Assembly: GCA_003133125.1 (NCBI GenBank)
Contig: PKZO01000024.1
Location: 49,116 to 95,496 of the forward strand
DNA from: Acidimicrobiaceae bacterium
GTDB lineage: Bacteria; Actinomycetota; Acidimicrobiia; Acidimicrobiales; RAAP-2
Length of the DNA stretch: 46,381 bases
Direction of reading: 5' to 3'
Positions 8,524-18,256 of this stretch are shown here, in pieces; position 1 is the first letter of the stretch, and the number at the start of each line of letters is the position of its first letter. Under the pieces are notes generated by a model. It did not search any database and was not told the DNA's origin. It saw only the letters and a program-made list of their open reading frames with translations. The translations under genes were made by a program, and so were the position numbers.

Positions 8524-10191
8524 TCAGCCGTTCTTCCCAGCGATCAGCAAGCCAAAACTGACGGCTTCCAGTCCGCTGCCAACCATTTGTGCCGAAAAGG
8601 ACGTGGGAGTGGTGGCAGCCAGCATGGCCGTACCGTTCTTCGTGCTGCTCGTCGTGGTGTACGCGACACCCGTCCCCGTCGTGCCTGTCCCGTAGCACGC
8701 GATTTGATACGTATTGATTCCAGCGCTCACGAGGCTCGAAGGAGTCACTGGATTCAAGGATGAGTTCTCCAGCCCGTAGTTGTACGCAGTGCTGGGATCG
8801 CCGGTCGTTGTTAATTCGTTACCACAGGCGTTACCCAACGGATCTGAGCTCGTATCCCAGGGCAGATTGTTGGCGAGAATGGAGAGGGGCTGGTCGGACG
8901 TCCACTTAATTGACTCATTGACGTCGGTGCTTTCCGCGTCGATGCTTACGAGTTCCCAACCGGTCGCTGCGACCTCTTGGCTGTTTACCACTTCGATGTT
9001 GCTCAGAATGACCGAACTCGCCCCGCTGTCGAGCTGGTACAGCGAAGGATCGCCCGGCACGCCTATATAAAAGGGCACTGGGTCGCTAGCGTAATTAACG
9101 CCACCGGCGGTGAGGTTAAAGCTGTTCCCCAAAAACGCTTCGCCGTACGTAGGTAAAGCAAAAGGCGAGACGGGCTCTCCAGTAAGGCCGAGGCAAAAGT
9201 ACATTGTGAAACCGCCTGGCACAGTGACCGAGGTCTCGAGGCCACAAACTCCTGGGTTGTAACTCGAGCCCGACCCGGACGGGGCGACGTACGAATCCGC
9301 GACCCCAATTTGTGTAGCCGTGAGCGTAGAGAAATCTATGAAGCAGAGGTTGTTGGCGTAATTACCAGTGCCTGGTTGAGCAAATCCGCACGTCGTGTTG
9401 TTGTTCGCTGACGAGGGAGTGGGATTTGAACCCCCTGTGGAAGTCGAAGCTGGAACTCCCACCAGGTTGTACGAATACCCAGTGAGCGGCTCAGTGACGG
9501 CGAGGCTCACTTGAGTGATGTCTACGGAAGACACCCAAGCCTCTGCGGCTGACGATGGAGTAATACCCGCCAAGGCGCCGGCCGTTGAAATGGAAAAGAT
9601 CGGCGAAGGTTGCGAATTTGGAAGATCCACGGAGAGCACGACTGAACTAGCAAGTACGGGACCGCCGGGGTTTGGGACCGACGTCGTCGAACTCGTGATT
9701 GGCGAGCTGCTGGTAGATGGATCCGTACAGTACTGTCGGACCATTTCGTACGTGCCAGTGGTGCCAACCTCTTGGCTCATGTACGAAATGATGTTCTCGT
9801 AGATTTTATTGGAATTTTCACCCCACTTCAGACCAAGTATTTGGTAACCCGAGCCGCATTGATCGGTGTACCCGGGAGTCACGGTCGAATTATTGGTGGT
9901 GAGGTCAGCCGCCGACTGAACGTCTCCACCGAAGGTCGAAGACACGACCTGGGCGTCTTCGGTGTCCGTGAGACGGTTCGACACCCCCGATTGAAGTTGA
10001 ATCACCGCAACGAGTCCGTAGGCGAGAGCACCGACGATCACCGGCACGATCGCGATCACGATGACTAATTCGACGAGCGTGAAACCTTTTTCACGGGCAG
10101 CACCATCCGGGTTGGTGCGACCTCGGTCGTACCAACGAACCCGGCGATTGCACGCCTTTGGGTTACACGCCCGTGAACAAGTGTTCTTCAT
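8524..10191 (-). CDS. PilW-like pseudopilin / type IV minor pilin with large C-terminal domain
   Basis: AREKG|FTLVELVIVIAIVPVIVGALAYGLVAVIQLQ prepilin motif with Glu5. Overlaps the pilC stop by 4 nt. Confidence 0.8.
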   Translation of the reverse strand: MKNTCSRACNPKACNRRVRWYDRGRTNPDGAAREKGFTLVELVIVIAIVPVIVGALAYGLVAVIQLQSGVSNRLTDTEDAQVVSSTFGGDVQSAADLTTNNSTVTPGYTDQCGSGYQILGLKWGENSNKIYENIISYMSQEVGTTGTYEMVRQYCTDPSTSSSPITSSTTSVPNPGGPVLASSVVLSVDLPNSQPSPIFSISTAGALAGITPSSAAEAWVSSVDITQVSLAVTEPLTGYSYNLVGVPASTSTGGSNPTPSSANNNTTCGFAQPGTGNYANNLCFIDFSTLTATQIGVADSYVAPSGSGSSYNPGVCGLETSVTVPGGFTMYFCLGLTGEPVSPFALPTYGEAFLGNSFNLTAGGVNYASDPVPFYIGVPGDPSLYQLDSGASSVILSNIEVVNSQEVAATGWELVSIDAESTDVNESIKWTSDQPLSILANNLPWDTSSDPLGNACGNELTTTGDPSTAYNYGLENSSLNPVTPSSLVSAGINTYQIACYGTGTTGTGVAYTTTSSTKNGTAMLAATTPTSFSAQMVGSGLEAVSFGLLIAGKNG

Positions 10192-11438
10192 CCAACCTTG
10201 ACCTGATTGTAAATTCCGTACATCGCCGATATGAGAGCAACGGCGACGAAACCAACGACCACGCCCATGAATACGATAATCGCCGGCTCGAACAGCGCAG
10301 TCGCGCGTTCCAATTTCGTCTCCAACTCACGGTTATAGTAGTCCGCCGCCACCGAAAGCTGCTGGTCGAGCGTGCCCGTCTCCTCGCCCACTCGGAACAT
10401 TTGACGAGCTGCACCAGGGAAAAGGCCGGTACGGGCAATGGGGCCCGCCAGACCCTGTCCCTGCATCATCGCGTCGCGAACCTCGTCAAGAGCCCTATGA
10501 AACACCGCGTTATTAGCAGAATCTGCGGTCACGGCCATTGAGCGAGGAAGGTCAACGCCGGCGCGAAGCATGGAGGAGAGAATCCGACAGATCCGCTCGA
10601 GCACGGCCGTTTGGGTGATGTCGCCAATTACGGGCAATTTTAGAATTATGGCGTCAAGTTGGGCGCGTCCCTTATCTGATCGACGCATCGCGGAGTAGCC
10701 GCCGACGATGATGATCACCAAAGCGACTTCGGCGTACCACCAGTGACCGATGAATCCAGCCATCGACATCAACATCCGCGTCACGAGCGGCAGTTTCGCG
10801 TTCAGCGAAGCAAAAAAGACCCTGAACCTCGGCAGCACGAACACCGTCAAGACCAAGACAGTGACCACCGACATGCAGGCCACCACGGCGGGATAGATCA
10901 ACGCCGAGGTCACCTTCGTGCGAGCGACCTGGTCACGATCGATGTATTCGGCCAGTTGGTTCAGCACCTGGTCCAGGTTCCCCGTAAGTTCAGCGGACTC
11001 GAGAATCCCCACGTAGAAATTCGGGAAGGCCTCGGGATGGGCGGCGCACGCGGTGGCGTAGGTGTCGCCGGCGCGCAAACTGTCGATCAGATCGAAAATG
11101 ATTTTACGCAACATCTTGCCTTGCGTCTCTTCAACAATGACTTCAAGTGCCTCCATGATCGAGACGCCCGCCTTCATGAACACGGCGAGTTGGCGCGTGA
11201 AGTTCATGATCTCGTTACGAGGCACTTTCTTCTTCGTAATCTCGAAGTTGAGAACGCTGGTCCTCACTTTGATATCGAGAGGCTGCAGGCCGCGCTGTAT
11301 CAGTGCAAGGTGCGCCGCTCCGAGCGAGGCCGCCATCTCGACGCCAGAGAACTTCTTACCGGCTTCGTCGAGCGCGTTGTACTTAAACGGCGTCAACGCA
11401 CGGTCATTCTTCTCTTTGTTGAGAAAGGGAATGTTCAT
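10188..11438 (-). CDS. pilC: Type IV pilus inner membrane platform protein PilC / GspF family
   Basis: MNIPFLNKEKNDRALTPFKYNALDEAGKKFSGVEMAASLGAAHLALIQRGL... plus two GspF repeats. Start trimmed from the track ORF to the ATG overlapping the pilB stop (ATGA). Confidence 0.93.
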   Translation of the reverse strand: MNIPFLNKEKNDRALTPFKYNALDEAGKKFSGVEMAASLGAAHLALIQRGLQPLDIKVRTSVLNFEITKKKVPRNEIMNFTRQLAVFMKAGVSIMEALEVIVEETQGKMLRKIIFDLIDSLRAGDTYATACAAHPEAFPNFYVGILESAELTGNLDQVLNQLAEYIDRDQVARTKVTSALIYPAVVACMSVVTVLVLTVFVLPRFRVFFASLNAKLPLVTRMLMSMAGFIGHWWYAEVALVIIIVGGYSAMRRSDKGRAQLDAIILKLPVIGDITQTAVLERICRILSSMLRAGVDLPRSMAVTADSANNAVFHRALDEVRDAMMQGQGLAGPIARTGLFPGAARQMFRVGEETGTLDQQLSVAADYYNRELETKLERATALFEPAIIVFMGVVVGFVAVALISAMYGIYNQVKVG

Positions 11439-13324
11439 AGGGTATACACGCTCCGAATCACTTCTGCCACGGTGGTAACGCCCTGTGCCACGAGGCTCAC
11501 GGCTTCTTGTCGTAAAGTTCTCATGCCTTGCTTCATTGCCAAATTGTGCAACTCCTCTTGTGTAGCCCAGCCAACGATGAGACGCTTGATCTCGGGAGTC
11601 ATGACGAGTAGCTCGTAGACGCCGATGCGTTCCTTGTAACCGGTGTCGTTGCAAAAATTGCAACCCGTGCCGTGATAGAAGATCTCCTGGGGCGTTCCAC
11701 CACTCTCGTCGTAGAACTCGCGCTCCTCGTCACTCATGATGTAGGGCGCTTTACAAGAAGGACAGATCCGTCGAAGCAGACGCTGGGCAACGATGGCGAG
11801 CACCGAAGACGCCACAAGGAATGATTCAATGCCCATGTCAAGGAATCGGTGCAACGCCGAGACCGAGTCGGTCGCGTGCATCGAGGAAATAACGAAGTGA
11901 CCCGTCAACGCGGATTGCACGGCGACCCTCGTCGTCTCGACGTCTCGTATCTCACCAACGAGAATAACGTCGGGGTCTTGGCGAAGGATGGCTTTCAATC
12001 CAGTCGCGAAACTGAGGCCCGCTTGATCGTTCGTCTGAATCTGATTGATCGTCGGGAAGATGTACTCAACCGGGTCTTCGATGGTCATGATGTTGAGCGT
12101 GGGATTGTTCACTTCGGACAACGTCGCGTAGAGCGTCGTCGTCTTTCCACTTCCAGTCGGTCCCGCGCACAACACCATGCCAAATGGAGAGCGCGCGAGT
12201 TTCGAATATTGTGCGTGGGTGTCCTCGGGCATGCCGAGGTCGCCCAGACGAAAGACCGAGCGCGTCTTGTCCAAAATTCGCATGACGCAGTTCTCACCCA
12301 TGATGGTTGAGACCGTGGCGACACGAACGTCGACTTCCTTTCCGTCGACCGTGATCGTCAACTGACCGTCCTGTGGACGACGACGCTCGACGATATTCAT
12401 GTTGGCCATGATCTTCACGCGACTCACGAGCCCCGGACCCATCGACGTCGGCAACTGCAGCACTTCCTTCAGCGCGCCGTCAATACGAAATCGAATGCGC
12501 ACCGACTCCTCGGTCGGTTCGATGTGCACGTCAGAGGCACGGTCACGCATGGCTTGAGTGAGGATACGATCGACGACCTGCACCACGGGAGCGTCGTCGA
12601 TCGGAATTTCACTTTCGGCTTCATTGCTCGAACGTCGTCGCGACTCCTCTACTGCTTCGAAGGCTTGGACCAACGTGCCGACGTTGCTGATGGCTCGGTA
12701 GTTGCTGTCGATCGCCCAAGTGATGTCGCTCGCGGGCGCGATCATCAAGAAGACCTTGTGTCCCGTCATTGTCTGAAGATGGTCGCGCATCTGATCAGTG
12801 GGCATCGCGACCGCGACGTACAACGAATTGTCTTCGAGGCGAACTGGTATCAGCTGATGCTCACGCGCAAACGCCTCAGGCACGAGAGTGATGACTGCGG
12901 GGTCGACATTGTCACGGCGAAGATTCACCACGGTCAGTCCGAAGAAGCTGGCGAGTTCGCTTGCCAGGACTTGGTTATCAAGTACGCCCATCGCAACGAG
13001 CACCTCGCCCAACTTGCCACCCGACTGGGACTGTTCGAGCAACGCTCGGTCGAGTTGATCCTGGGTTACGAGTTTCTTCTCGAGCAGTAGTTGACCCAGT
13101 CGACCTTTGTAAGGAGGTGAAGTGGCGATTGAATCGGTAACGGTGGTGTCAGTGAACTCGTTCGATGCGTGCTTAGATGAACCCTTGCCCAGGCGCAACT
13201 TCGAAGCGCCCTTACTCTCGTCCACCGACGACCTCTCTTTTACGTCGGTCCGGACCGACGAGTCGGCGTTGTCGGACCCGGGCTCTGGTCGAAGACCTTT
13301 ATCGGACCTCTTTTTTAACGCCAC
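11435..13324 (-). CDS. pilB: Type IV pilus assembly ATPase PilB / GspE family with N-terminal MshEN domain
   Basis: Walker A CAGPTGSGKTTTLYATL, LRQDPDVILVGEIRD, CPSC...CNFC zinc motif, N-terminal RLGQLLLEKKLVTQDQLDRALLEQ...GGKLGEVLVAMG. Confidence 0.95.
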   Translation of the reverse strand: MALKKRSDKGLRPEPGSDNADSSVRTDVKERSSVDESKGASKLRLGKGSSKHASNEFTDTTVTDSIATSPPYKGRLGQLLLEKKLVTQDQLDRALLEQSQSGGKLGEVLVAMGVLDNQVLASELASFFGLTVVNLRRDNVDPAVITLVPEAFAREHQLIPVRLEDNSLYVAVAMPTDQMRDHLQTMTGHKVFLMIAPASDITWAIDSNYRAISNVGTLVQAFEAVEESRRRSSNEAESEIPIDDAPVVQVVDRILTQAMRDRASDVHIEPTEESVRIRFRIDGALKEVLQLPTSMGPGLVSRVKIMANMNIVERRRPQDGQLTITVDGKEVDVRVATVSTIMGENCVMRILDKTRSVFRLGDLGMPEDTHAQYSKLARSPFGMVLCAGPTGSGKTTTLYATLSEVNNPTLNIMTIEDPVEYIFPTINQIQTNDQAGLSFATGLKAILRQDPDVILVGEIRDVETTRVAVQSALTGHFVISSMHATDSVSALHRFLDMGIESFLVASSVLAIVAQRLLRRICPSCKAPYIMSDEEREFYDESGGTPQEIFYHGTGCNFCNDTGYKERIGVYELLVMTPEIKRLIVGWATQEELHNLAMKQGMRTLRQEAVSLVAQGVTTVAEVIRSVYTL

Positions 13325-13658
13325 TCAAACCTCACAGACTTACGAACTACCAATTTTCGTTGAAAAGATTAAAGAGAATAGTGCGGTGCACACTTTTACC
13401 TGGTCTCGAACCCGCGAACTCATTTCACTCCGCAACCATTCTAATTTGGGCAAAACAGCGAACCAATACTTATGGAACCACAACTCCCCAAAAAAACGCC
13501 AACTTTCAAGCCTTGACTGCGGTGAACCCCGACAAATACGTTCTAGTGGTCAAAAGCCTAATCTTTGTTATGCGCGCAACCCGTGCCATTCGAGTCCTTG
13601 GCCATCGGATGAAAAACTGCGAAATCTGCAAGGTCTGGGCCGGCGCCAAGAAGTTCCC

Positions 13659-13664
13659 TAGAGT
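13659..13664 (+). promoter_or_regulatory. Putative leaderless -10 (TAGAGT) for the LLM-class oxidoreductase
   Basis: TAGAGT-CGTTGC-ATG; 6 nt gap to the start codon. Confidence 0.4.
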
Positions 13665-13670
13665 CGTTGC

Positions 13671-14555
13671 ATGAAGCTGAGCACGGTGATTCTGCCACTT
13701 GAAGGTTGGGCGACTTCGAGCGAAAAGTGGAACCGCGCCGAAGAACTTGGCTTTCACGCCGCGTATACCTACGACCATCTTTCGTGGCAACGACTGGAAA
13801 ATCGCCCTTGGTTCGGTGCGGTGCCCACCCTCGTCGCAGCTTCACTTGAAACTTTAAGGTTGAAGGTTGGAACCCTAGTCACGTCGCCGAACTTCCGCCA
13901 CCCCGTTCCTCTAGCGAAGGATCTGCTCTCACTCGACGACGTGTCCAACGGACGACTCATCATCGGTATCGGCGCGGGCGGCGTCGGCAACGACGCCTCG
14001 GTGCTCGGTGCCGAGGCGTGGACGACACGCGAGCGGGCCGATCGATTCGAAGAATTCGTCAGTCTCCTGGATGAACTTCTGCGCGAGCCAGTCACGTCAC
14101 GAAGCGCGAAGTACTACTCGGCGACTGACGCGAGAATGCTGCCCGGCCCCGTTCAACGGCCCCGTCCGCCCTTCTACATCGCCGCGACTGGCACGCGCGG
14201 CCTGGACTTGGCTGCACGCTTCGCTCAGGGTTGGGTCACCACGGGTCACGATGCCAGCAGTGTCGCCACCTGTGAGCAGAACGTCACGCGTCAACTCGAA
14301 AGACTCGGCGACGCGTTGCGACGACACAGTCGGCACGTCAATGACGTCGCAACGTTGTTGCTTGACGGACTCAACAATGAGAGACCCCTCGTCTCACTCG
14401 ACGCCTTCGTCGATTGGGCCGGTCGATATCGCACACTTGGTATCACCGAGTTGGTCATCCACTGGCCCGAGCCCGATTCTCTCTTTGATTCTTCAATTGC
14501 GACGTTTGAGAAAATTGCTCTCGAGGGACTGCGTCAATTAGGTGAGCAGCCATGA
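13671..14555 (+). CDS. LLM-class (F420-dependent type) flavin oxidoreductase
   Basis: Luciferase-like fold signature: KLSTVILPLEGWATSSEKWNRAEELGFHAAYTYDHLSW, SLDDVSNGRLIIGIGAGG, RPPFYIAATGTRGLDLAARFAQGW. Confidence 0.87.
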   Translation: MKLSTVILPLEGWATSSEKWNRAEELGFHAAYTYDHLSWQRLENRPWFGAVPTLVAASLETLRLKVGTLVTSPNFRHPVPLAKDLLSLDDVSNGRLIIGIGAGGVGNDASVLGAEAWTTRERADRFEEFVSLLDELLREPVTSRSAKYYSATDARMLPGPVQRPRPPFYIAATGTRGLDLAARFAQGWVTTGHDASSVATCEQNVTRQLERLGDALRRHSRHVNDVATLLLDGLNNERPLVSLDAFVDWAGRYRTLGITELVIHWPEPDSLFDSSIATFEKIALEGLRQLGEQP

Positions 14556-15340
14556 CGTCTCTGGGTAATGACACGATGATCACCGCGGGCGTGGACTTCG
14601 CGTCGCAGGCTTCAAATACCGCGGCGTGTTCAATAACGTGGCACAGCACGCAGGCTGTCATTACCGAGTTCGCACCGTCGTGCGATGACGACTACCTCAT
14701 GGAACTTTCATCGCGGGTGGCGAAACTCGGCATTGACGTCCCACTCGGTTGGCCCTCACCGTTCGTTGAAGCTCTACGCATGCACGCAGAGGACGGTTCG
14801 TGGCCCAGAGAGTACGAGCACACGGTGAATTTGAGTCAATATCGACTTCGCGCGACCGACAACTGGGTGCACGATGCGTTAGACCTTCCTCTCCCACTTT
14901 CGGTCGCGACTGACCGCATTGCCATTCCCACGATGAGAGCAGCGGCGCTATTCGCGAGGATCACCCCACGCTTACCTTTGGACGGGTCGGGACTCGTGAC
15001 TGAGGTCTACCCCGCTGCGGCTCTCGCACGATGGGGATTCCGGTCCAAGGGCTACAAGGGCAAAGCGAACGAGGAAATACGAACTGTTCTCATTGGCGAC
15101 ATAGCACGAGCCACTTCACAGTGGCTTTCGTTCACTTCCCAACAGCAAGCACTGTGCGTTGCGAACGATAACGCCCTCGATTCCTTGGTCGCTGCACTCG
15201 TGGCACGCGCGGCGATGAGAGGGCTCACCGAACCAATTCCACTCGGCTTGCGGGCCGCGGCACTTCGAGAGGGTTGGATTGCGATTCCTCGAGAAGGCTC
15301 ACTTGGCGAGTTGGTCGACGATTCTTTCGTTGGCGCATGA
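14552..15340 (+). CDS. DUF429 family protein
   Basis: ITAGVDFASQ..., IDVPLGWP, TEVYPAAALARWGF and DNALDSLVAALVARA are typical of DUF429. ATGA overlap with the upstream gene. Confidence 0.8.
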   Translation: MTSLGNDTMITAGVDFASQASNTAACSITWHSTQAVITEFAPSCDDDYLMELSSRVAKLGIDVPLGWPSPFVEALRMHAEDGSWPREYEHTVNLSQYRLRATDNWVHDALDLPLPLSVATDRIAIPTMRAAALFARITPRLPLDGSGLVTEVYPAAALARWGFRSKGYKGKANEEIRTVLIGDIARATSQWLSFTSQQQALCVANDNALDSLVAALVARAAMRGLTEPIPLGLRAAALREGWIAIPREGSLGELVDDSFVGA

Positions 15341-15415
15341 GCGAGCGCCCTACGTATTCGGCAACTCAAGACTTTTTGTGCTTGGCAACCCTTCGCGTGT
15401 ATTAAACCGTTAGAC

Positions 15416-16438
15416 ATGGATTCGCCACCACGCCGATCAAAATCATCGGTGGGCCGCATTGTCGCGGTGATCATCGCGGGACTCAGCCTCTACGTTGTAC
15501 TTCCCGCTCTCGTGCGCGTTATCTCGTCCTGGCCCCGGCTGTCATCTCTCTCACTCTGGTGGTTCGCTCTGGCGGTGCTGGCTGAGGTACTTAGCTTCGT
15601 GTGCGCAATGGCTCTTCTGCGTCTCGTGCTGCGTACTGGTGGTTGGTTCGCCGTCGTGACCGCCGGTCTCGCCGGCAATGCGGTGACCAACACCTTGCCC
15701 GGTGGTGACGCGGTCGGCGCGAGTGTGCAATTTCGAATGTTGGAAGCATCGGGCATAGATTCCGTGCAAGCGGGCGGGGGTCTCGCCGTGTCATCCATCA
15801 TTGGTATCGCGGGCTTATTCTCGCTGCCCATTTTTGCGCTGCCCGTGCTCGTCGGCGGCTCAGTGAGTTCGGGCCTCGTGCACGCAGCCGAACTCGGCGT
15901 CGTCGGCTTCGTATTGATCGCTGCTCTTGGTGCGGTGTTGCTCTCGACTGACAAGCCGCTACTTCTTCTGGGGCGAGGGTTGCAGTGGGTCATAAAGAAA
16001 TTGCCTCGCCTCAAGCGCACGAGCGACGACCTACCCACTCGACTCGTAAAAGAACGCGACCTCGTGCGCACAGACCTCGGCAAGAACTGGTGGAAGGCTG
16101 TGCTGCTTGTCGCGGGACGCATCGGGCTCGATTACATGAGCCTGCTCGCCGCGCTTCGCGCCACCGGTGCGCGGCCAAACCCTTCGTTAGTGCTTCTCGC
16201 CTACGCGGCGACTGCGGTCATCGCACTGGTGCCCATCACGCCCGGCGGAATCGGCATCGTTGAAGCGAGCCTCAGTGGGCTACTGGTTCTCGCTAACGTT
16301 CCCAGCTCGAGTGCGGTTCTTGCGACTTTGGTCTTTCGTCTTGGCTCATACTGGTTGCCGACAATCGCGGGCGGTGTCTGTTACGTGCTCTTTCGCCGCC
16401 GCTACGGTTCGATGAGGCACGCCAACACAAACTCCTGA
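15416..16438 (+). CDS. UPF0104/lysylphosphatidylglycerol synthase TM-region (flippase-like) membrane protein
   Basis: 340 aa polytopic; GLAGNAVTNTLPGGDAVGASVQFRML and PITPGGIGIVEASLSGLL motifs. Confidence 0.8.
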   Translation: MDSPPRRSKSSVGRIVAVIIAGLSLYVVLPALVRVISSWPRLSSLSLWWFALAVLAEVLSFVCAMALLRLVLRTGGWFAVVTAGLAGNAVTNTLPGGDAVGASVQFRMLEASGIDSVQAGGGLAVSSIIGIAGLFSLPIFALPVLVGGSVSSGLVHAAELGVVGFVLIAALGAVLLSTDKPLLLLGRGLQWVIKKLPRLKRTSDDLPTRLVKERDLVRTDLGKNWWKAVLLVAGRIGLDYMSLLAALRATGARPNPSLVLLAYAATAVIALVPITPGGIGIVEASLSGLLVLANVPSSSAVLATLVFRLGSYWLPTIAGGVCYVLFRRRYGSMRHANTNS

Positions 16439-16529
16439 ACTTACCCGAGGCTCGTAGCCAACCCTGGCGCTTACCAATACGCGAGAATCATGGGAGTAAC
16501 GTAAGGCGAGAGCGGGCGAGGAGAACAGC

Positions 16530-17720
16530 GTGGCGGAGAAGTCCCCTGACGAGGAATACGCCGAGACGCGACGCGCGCGTATAGTCCTGCGCGCGAAACT
16601 CAATGACGTTCCCCTGCTCACGATCATCACCGCAGTCCTGGTCGTCGTGGTCGTCTACATGACTGGAAAGCTCCTTTACCGACTGCGCGACATACTCCTA
16701 CTGATGGTGTTGGGTGGTTTCATCGCACTGTTACTGAACCCGATGGTCGACGGCCTCGAACGCTGGAAGATCAAGCGCCGCGGTTACGCGGTCGCCATCG
16801 TCGCGCTCGGTACCCTTGTCGTCTTTTCCGCGTTGGCGTTCGCCTTCGGCGACCCCCTCGTCAATAGTCTGACCCACCTCTCACACACTCTGCCCTCCTA
16901 CGTCAATCGGGCCCAACACGGCAAGGGCTGGCTCGGCAAGTTGCTGCGCCGTTATCACGTGGAAAATTGGATTCACAAGAACTCATCCAAACTGGTCTCA
17001 CTGGCCAAAAGCCTCAGCAAGCCCGCCCTCGCCTTGGGCAGAGGCGCCATCACGGCACTCTTCGCCCTGGTGACGTTGTTTGCCTTCGTGATGATCCTGC
17101 TCCTCGAGGCGACCAAGATGCGTGAAGCAATCATCGAGATGCTCGCGCCCGAACACGCCGAGCGCACGAGGCGCATCAGTGCCGCCATCAGCAAGGCCGC
17201 GCTCGGCTACATGCTCGCGAACCTCGTGATCTCCGCGGTCGCGGCCGTCGCAGTGTTCGTGACCCTCGAGATACTCGGCGTGCCCTTCGCGTTGCTCTTT
17301 GCCCTATGGGTCCTGCTCGTCGACTTCCTGCCGACGATTGGAGGAGCATTGGCGGGCTTTCCCACGGTGCTGTTCGCCGCCATTCATTCGGTTTCGGCGG
17401 GCGTCGTCATGCTGATCGTGTTCCTTCTCGTGATGCTCATTCAAAACCACGTCTTGTACCCGGTCATCATGAGCAAAACCGTGAAACTCAATCCCCTGGT
17501 GGTCTTCGTCGCCATCTTGGTGGGTGCCGAGGTCGGCTCGTGGGTCTCAGGCTTGTTCGGTGGTCTCGTCGGCGTCTTGCTCGCGGTACCAATCGCCGCG
17601 ACCGTCCAGGTCATCGTCAAGGAGTTCTGGAGCTCGTCCGCGAGCCCGACAAACGCCGTACCACCTCCAAGAAAGACCCCAAAGAAGCGCCCCGCGAGTG
17701 GAGTTCGAAAGACCACCTAG
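16530..17720 (+). CDS. AI-2E family (PerM-like) transporter
   Basis: GGFIALLLNPMVDGLERWKIKRRGYAV..., VDFLPTIGGALAGFPTVLFA, QNHVLYPVIMSKTVKLNPLVVFVAILVGAEVGSWVSGLFGGLVGVLLAVPIAATVQVI. SD-like AGGAG before GTG. Confidence 0.9.
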   Translation: MAEKSPDEEYAETRRARIVLRAKLNDVPLLTIITAVLVVVVVYMTGKLLYRLRDILLLMVLGGFIALLLNPMVDGLERWKIKRRGYAVAIVALGTLVVFSALAFAFGDPLVNSLTHLSHTLPSYVNRAQHGKGWLGKLLRRYHVENWIHKNSSKLVSLAKSLSKPALALGRGAITALFALVTLFAFVMILLLEATKMREAIIEMLAPEHAERTRRISAAISKAALGYMLANLVISAVAAVAVFVTLEILGVPFALLFALWVLLVDFLPTIGGALAGFPTVLFAAIHSVSAGVVMLIVFLLVMLIQNHVLYPVIMSKTVKLNPLVVFVAILVGAEVGSWVSGLFGGLVGVLLAVPIAATVQVIVKEFWSSSASPTNAVPPPRKTPKKRPASGVRKTT

Positions 17721-17762
17721 GCGCAAGGGGCAGCACGAAGTCTGAACCATATACTGCGAACT

Positions 17763-18200
17763 ATGGCCATACTCTTCTGGTTGGTGATCCTTCTGGTCTG
17801 CGTCGTGGCAGAAATCCACACCAACGCATTCATTGCCCTATTTATAGGGTTCGGGGCGGCGGTCGCGCTGATCCTCGCTTTTTCGAGTGTCGCCTTTGCC
17901 CTGCAGGCAGTCTTGTGGCTAATCATCTCGGGCGTGACCCTGACGGCGCTGCGTCCTTTTGCCATGAAGAACTTTCACCGGCCCCTTCACACCGACCTAT
18001 CGCGTCCGACCAAGAGCGCGCTGACCAATCTCAAAGGGATGGTCGAAGAGACGGTGGGCGACGAGAACCACCCCGGGCGAGTGAAGATCCAAGGCGAGTC
18101 CTGGAAAGCAGTCACTGATTGGATGGAGCCGATCCCCACCGGCGCGCCCATCGTCGTACGCAAGACCTACGGCACCACCTTGTGGGTCGATCCCACCTGA
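17763..18200 (+). CDS. NfeD family membrane protein
   Basis: Short membrane region plus OB-fold-like LKGMVEETVGDENHPGRVKIQGESWKAV..PIPTGAPIVVRKTYGTTLWVDP. Confidence 0.82.
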   Translation: MAILFWLVILLVCVVAEIHTNAFIALFIGFGAAVALILAFSSVAFALQAVLWLIISGVTLTALRPFAMKNFHRPLHTDLSRPTKSALTNLKGMVEETVGDENHPGRVKIQGESWKAVTDWMEPIPTGAPIVVRKTYGTTLWVDPT

Positions 18201-18204
18201 TCGA

Positions 18205-18231
18205 TTCGACCACCTATATATAGGGGTCGAA
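18205..18231. terminator. Bidirectional hairpin between convergent nfeD-like and SPFH genes
   Basis: TTCGACC-a-CCTA-TATA-TAGG-GGTCGAA; 11 bp stem with one bulged A, between the two stop codons. Confidence 0.65.
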
Positions 18232-18256
18232 CTCGACTGGCGATGCCAACTGACGC

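Noticed and set aside
13375-13440. tRNA T-arm-like GCGGGTTCGAGACCAGG on the minus strand upstream of pilB
   Set aside because: The arms do not pair and no acceptor, D or anticodon arms could be built around it.
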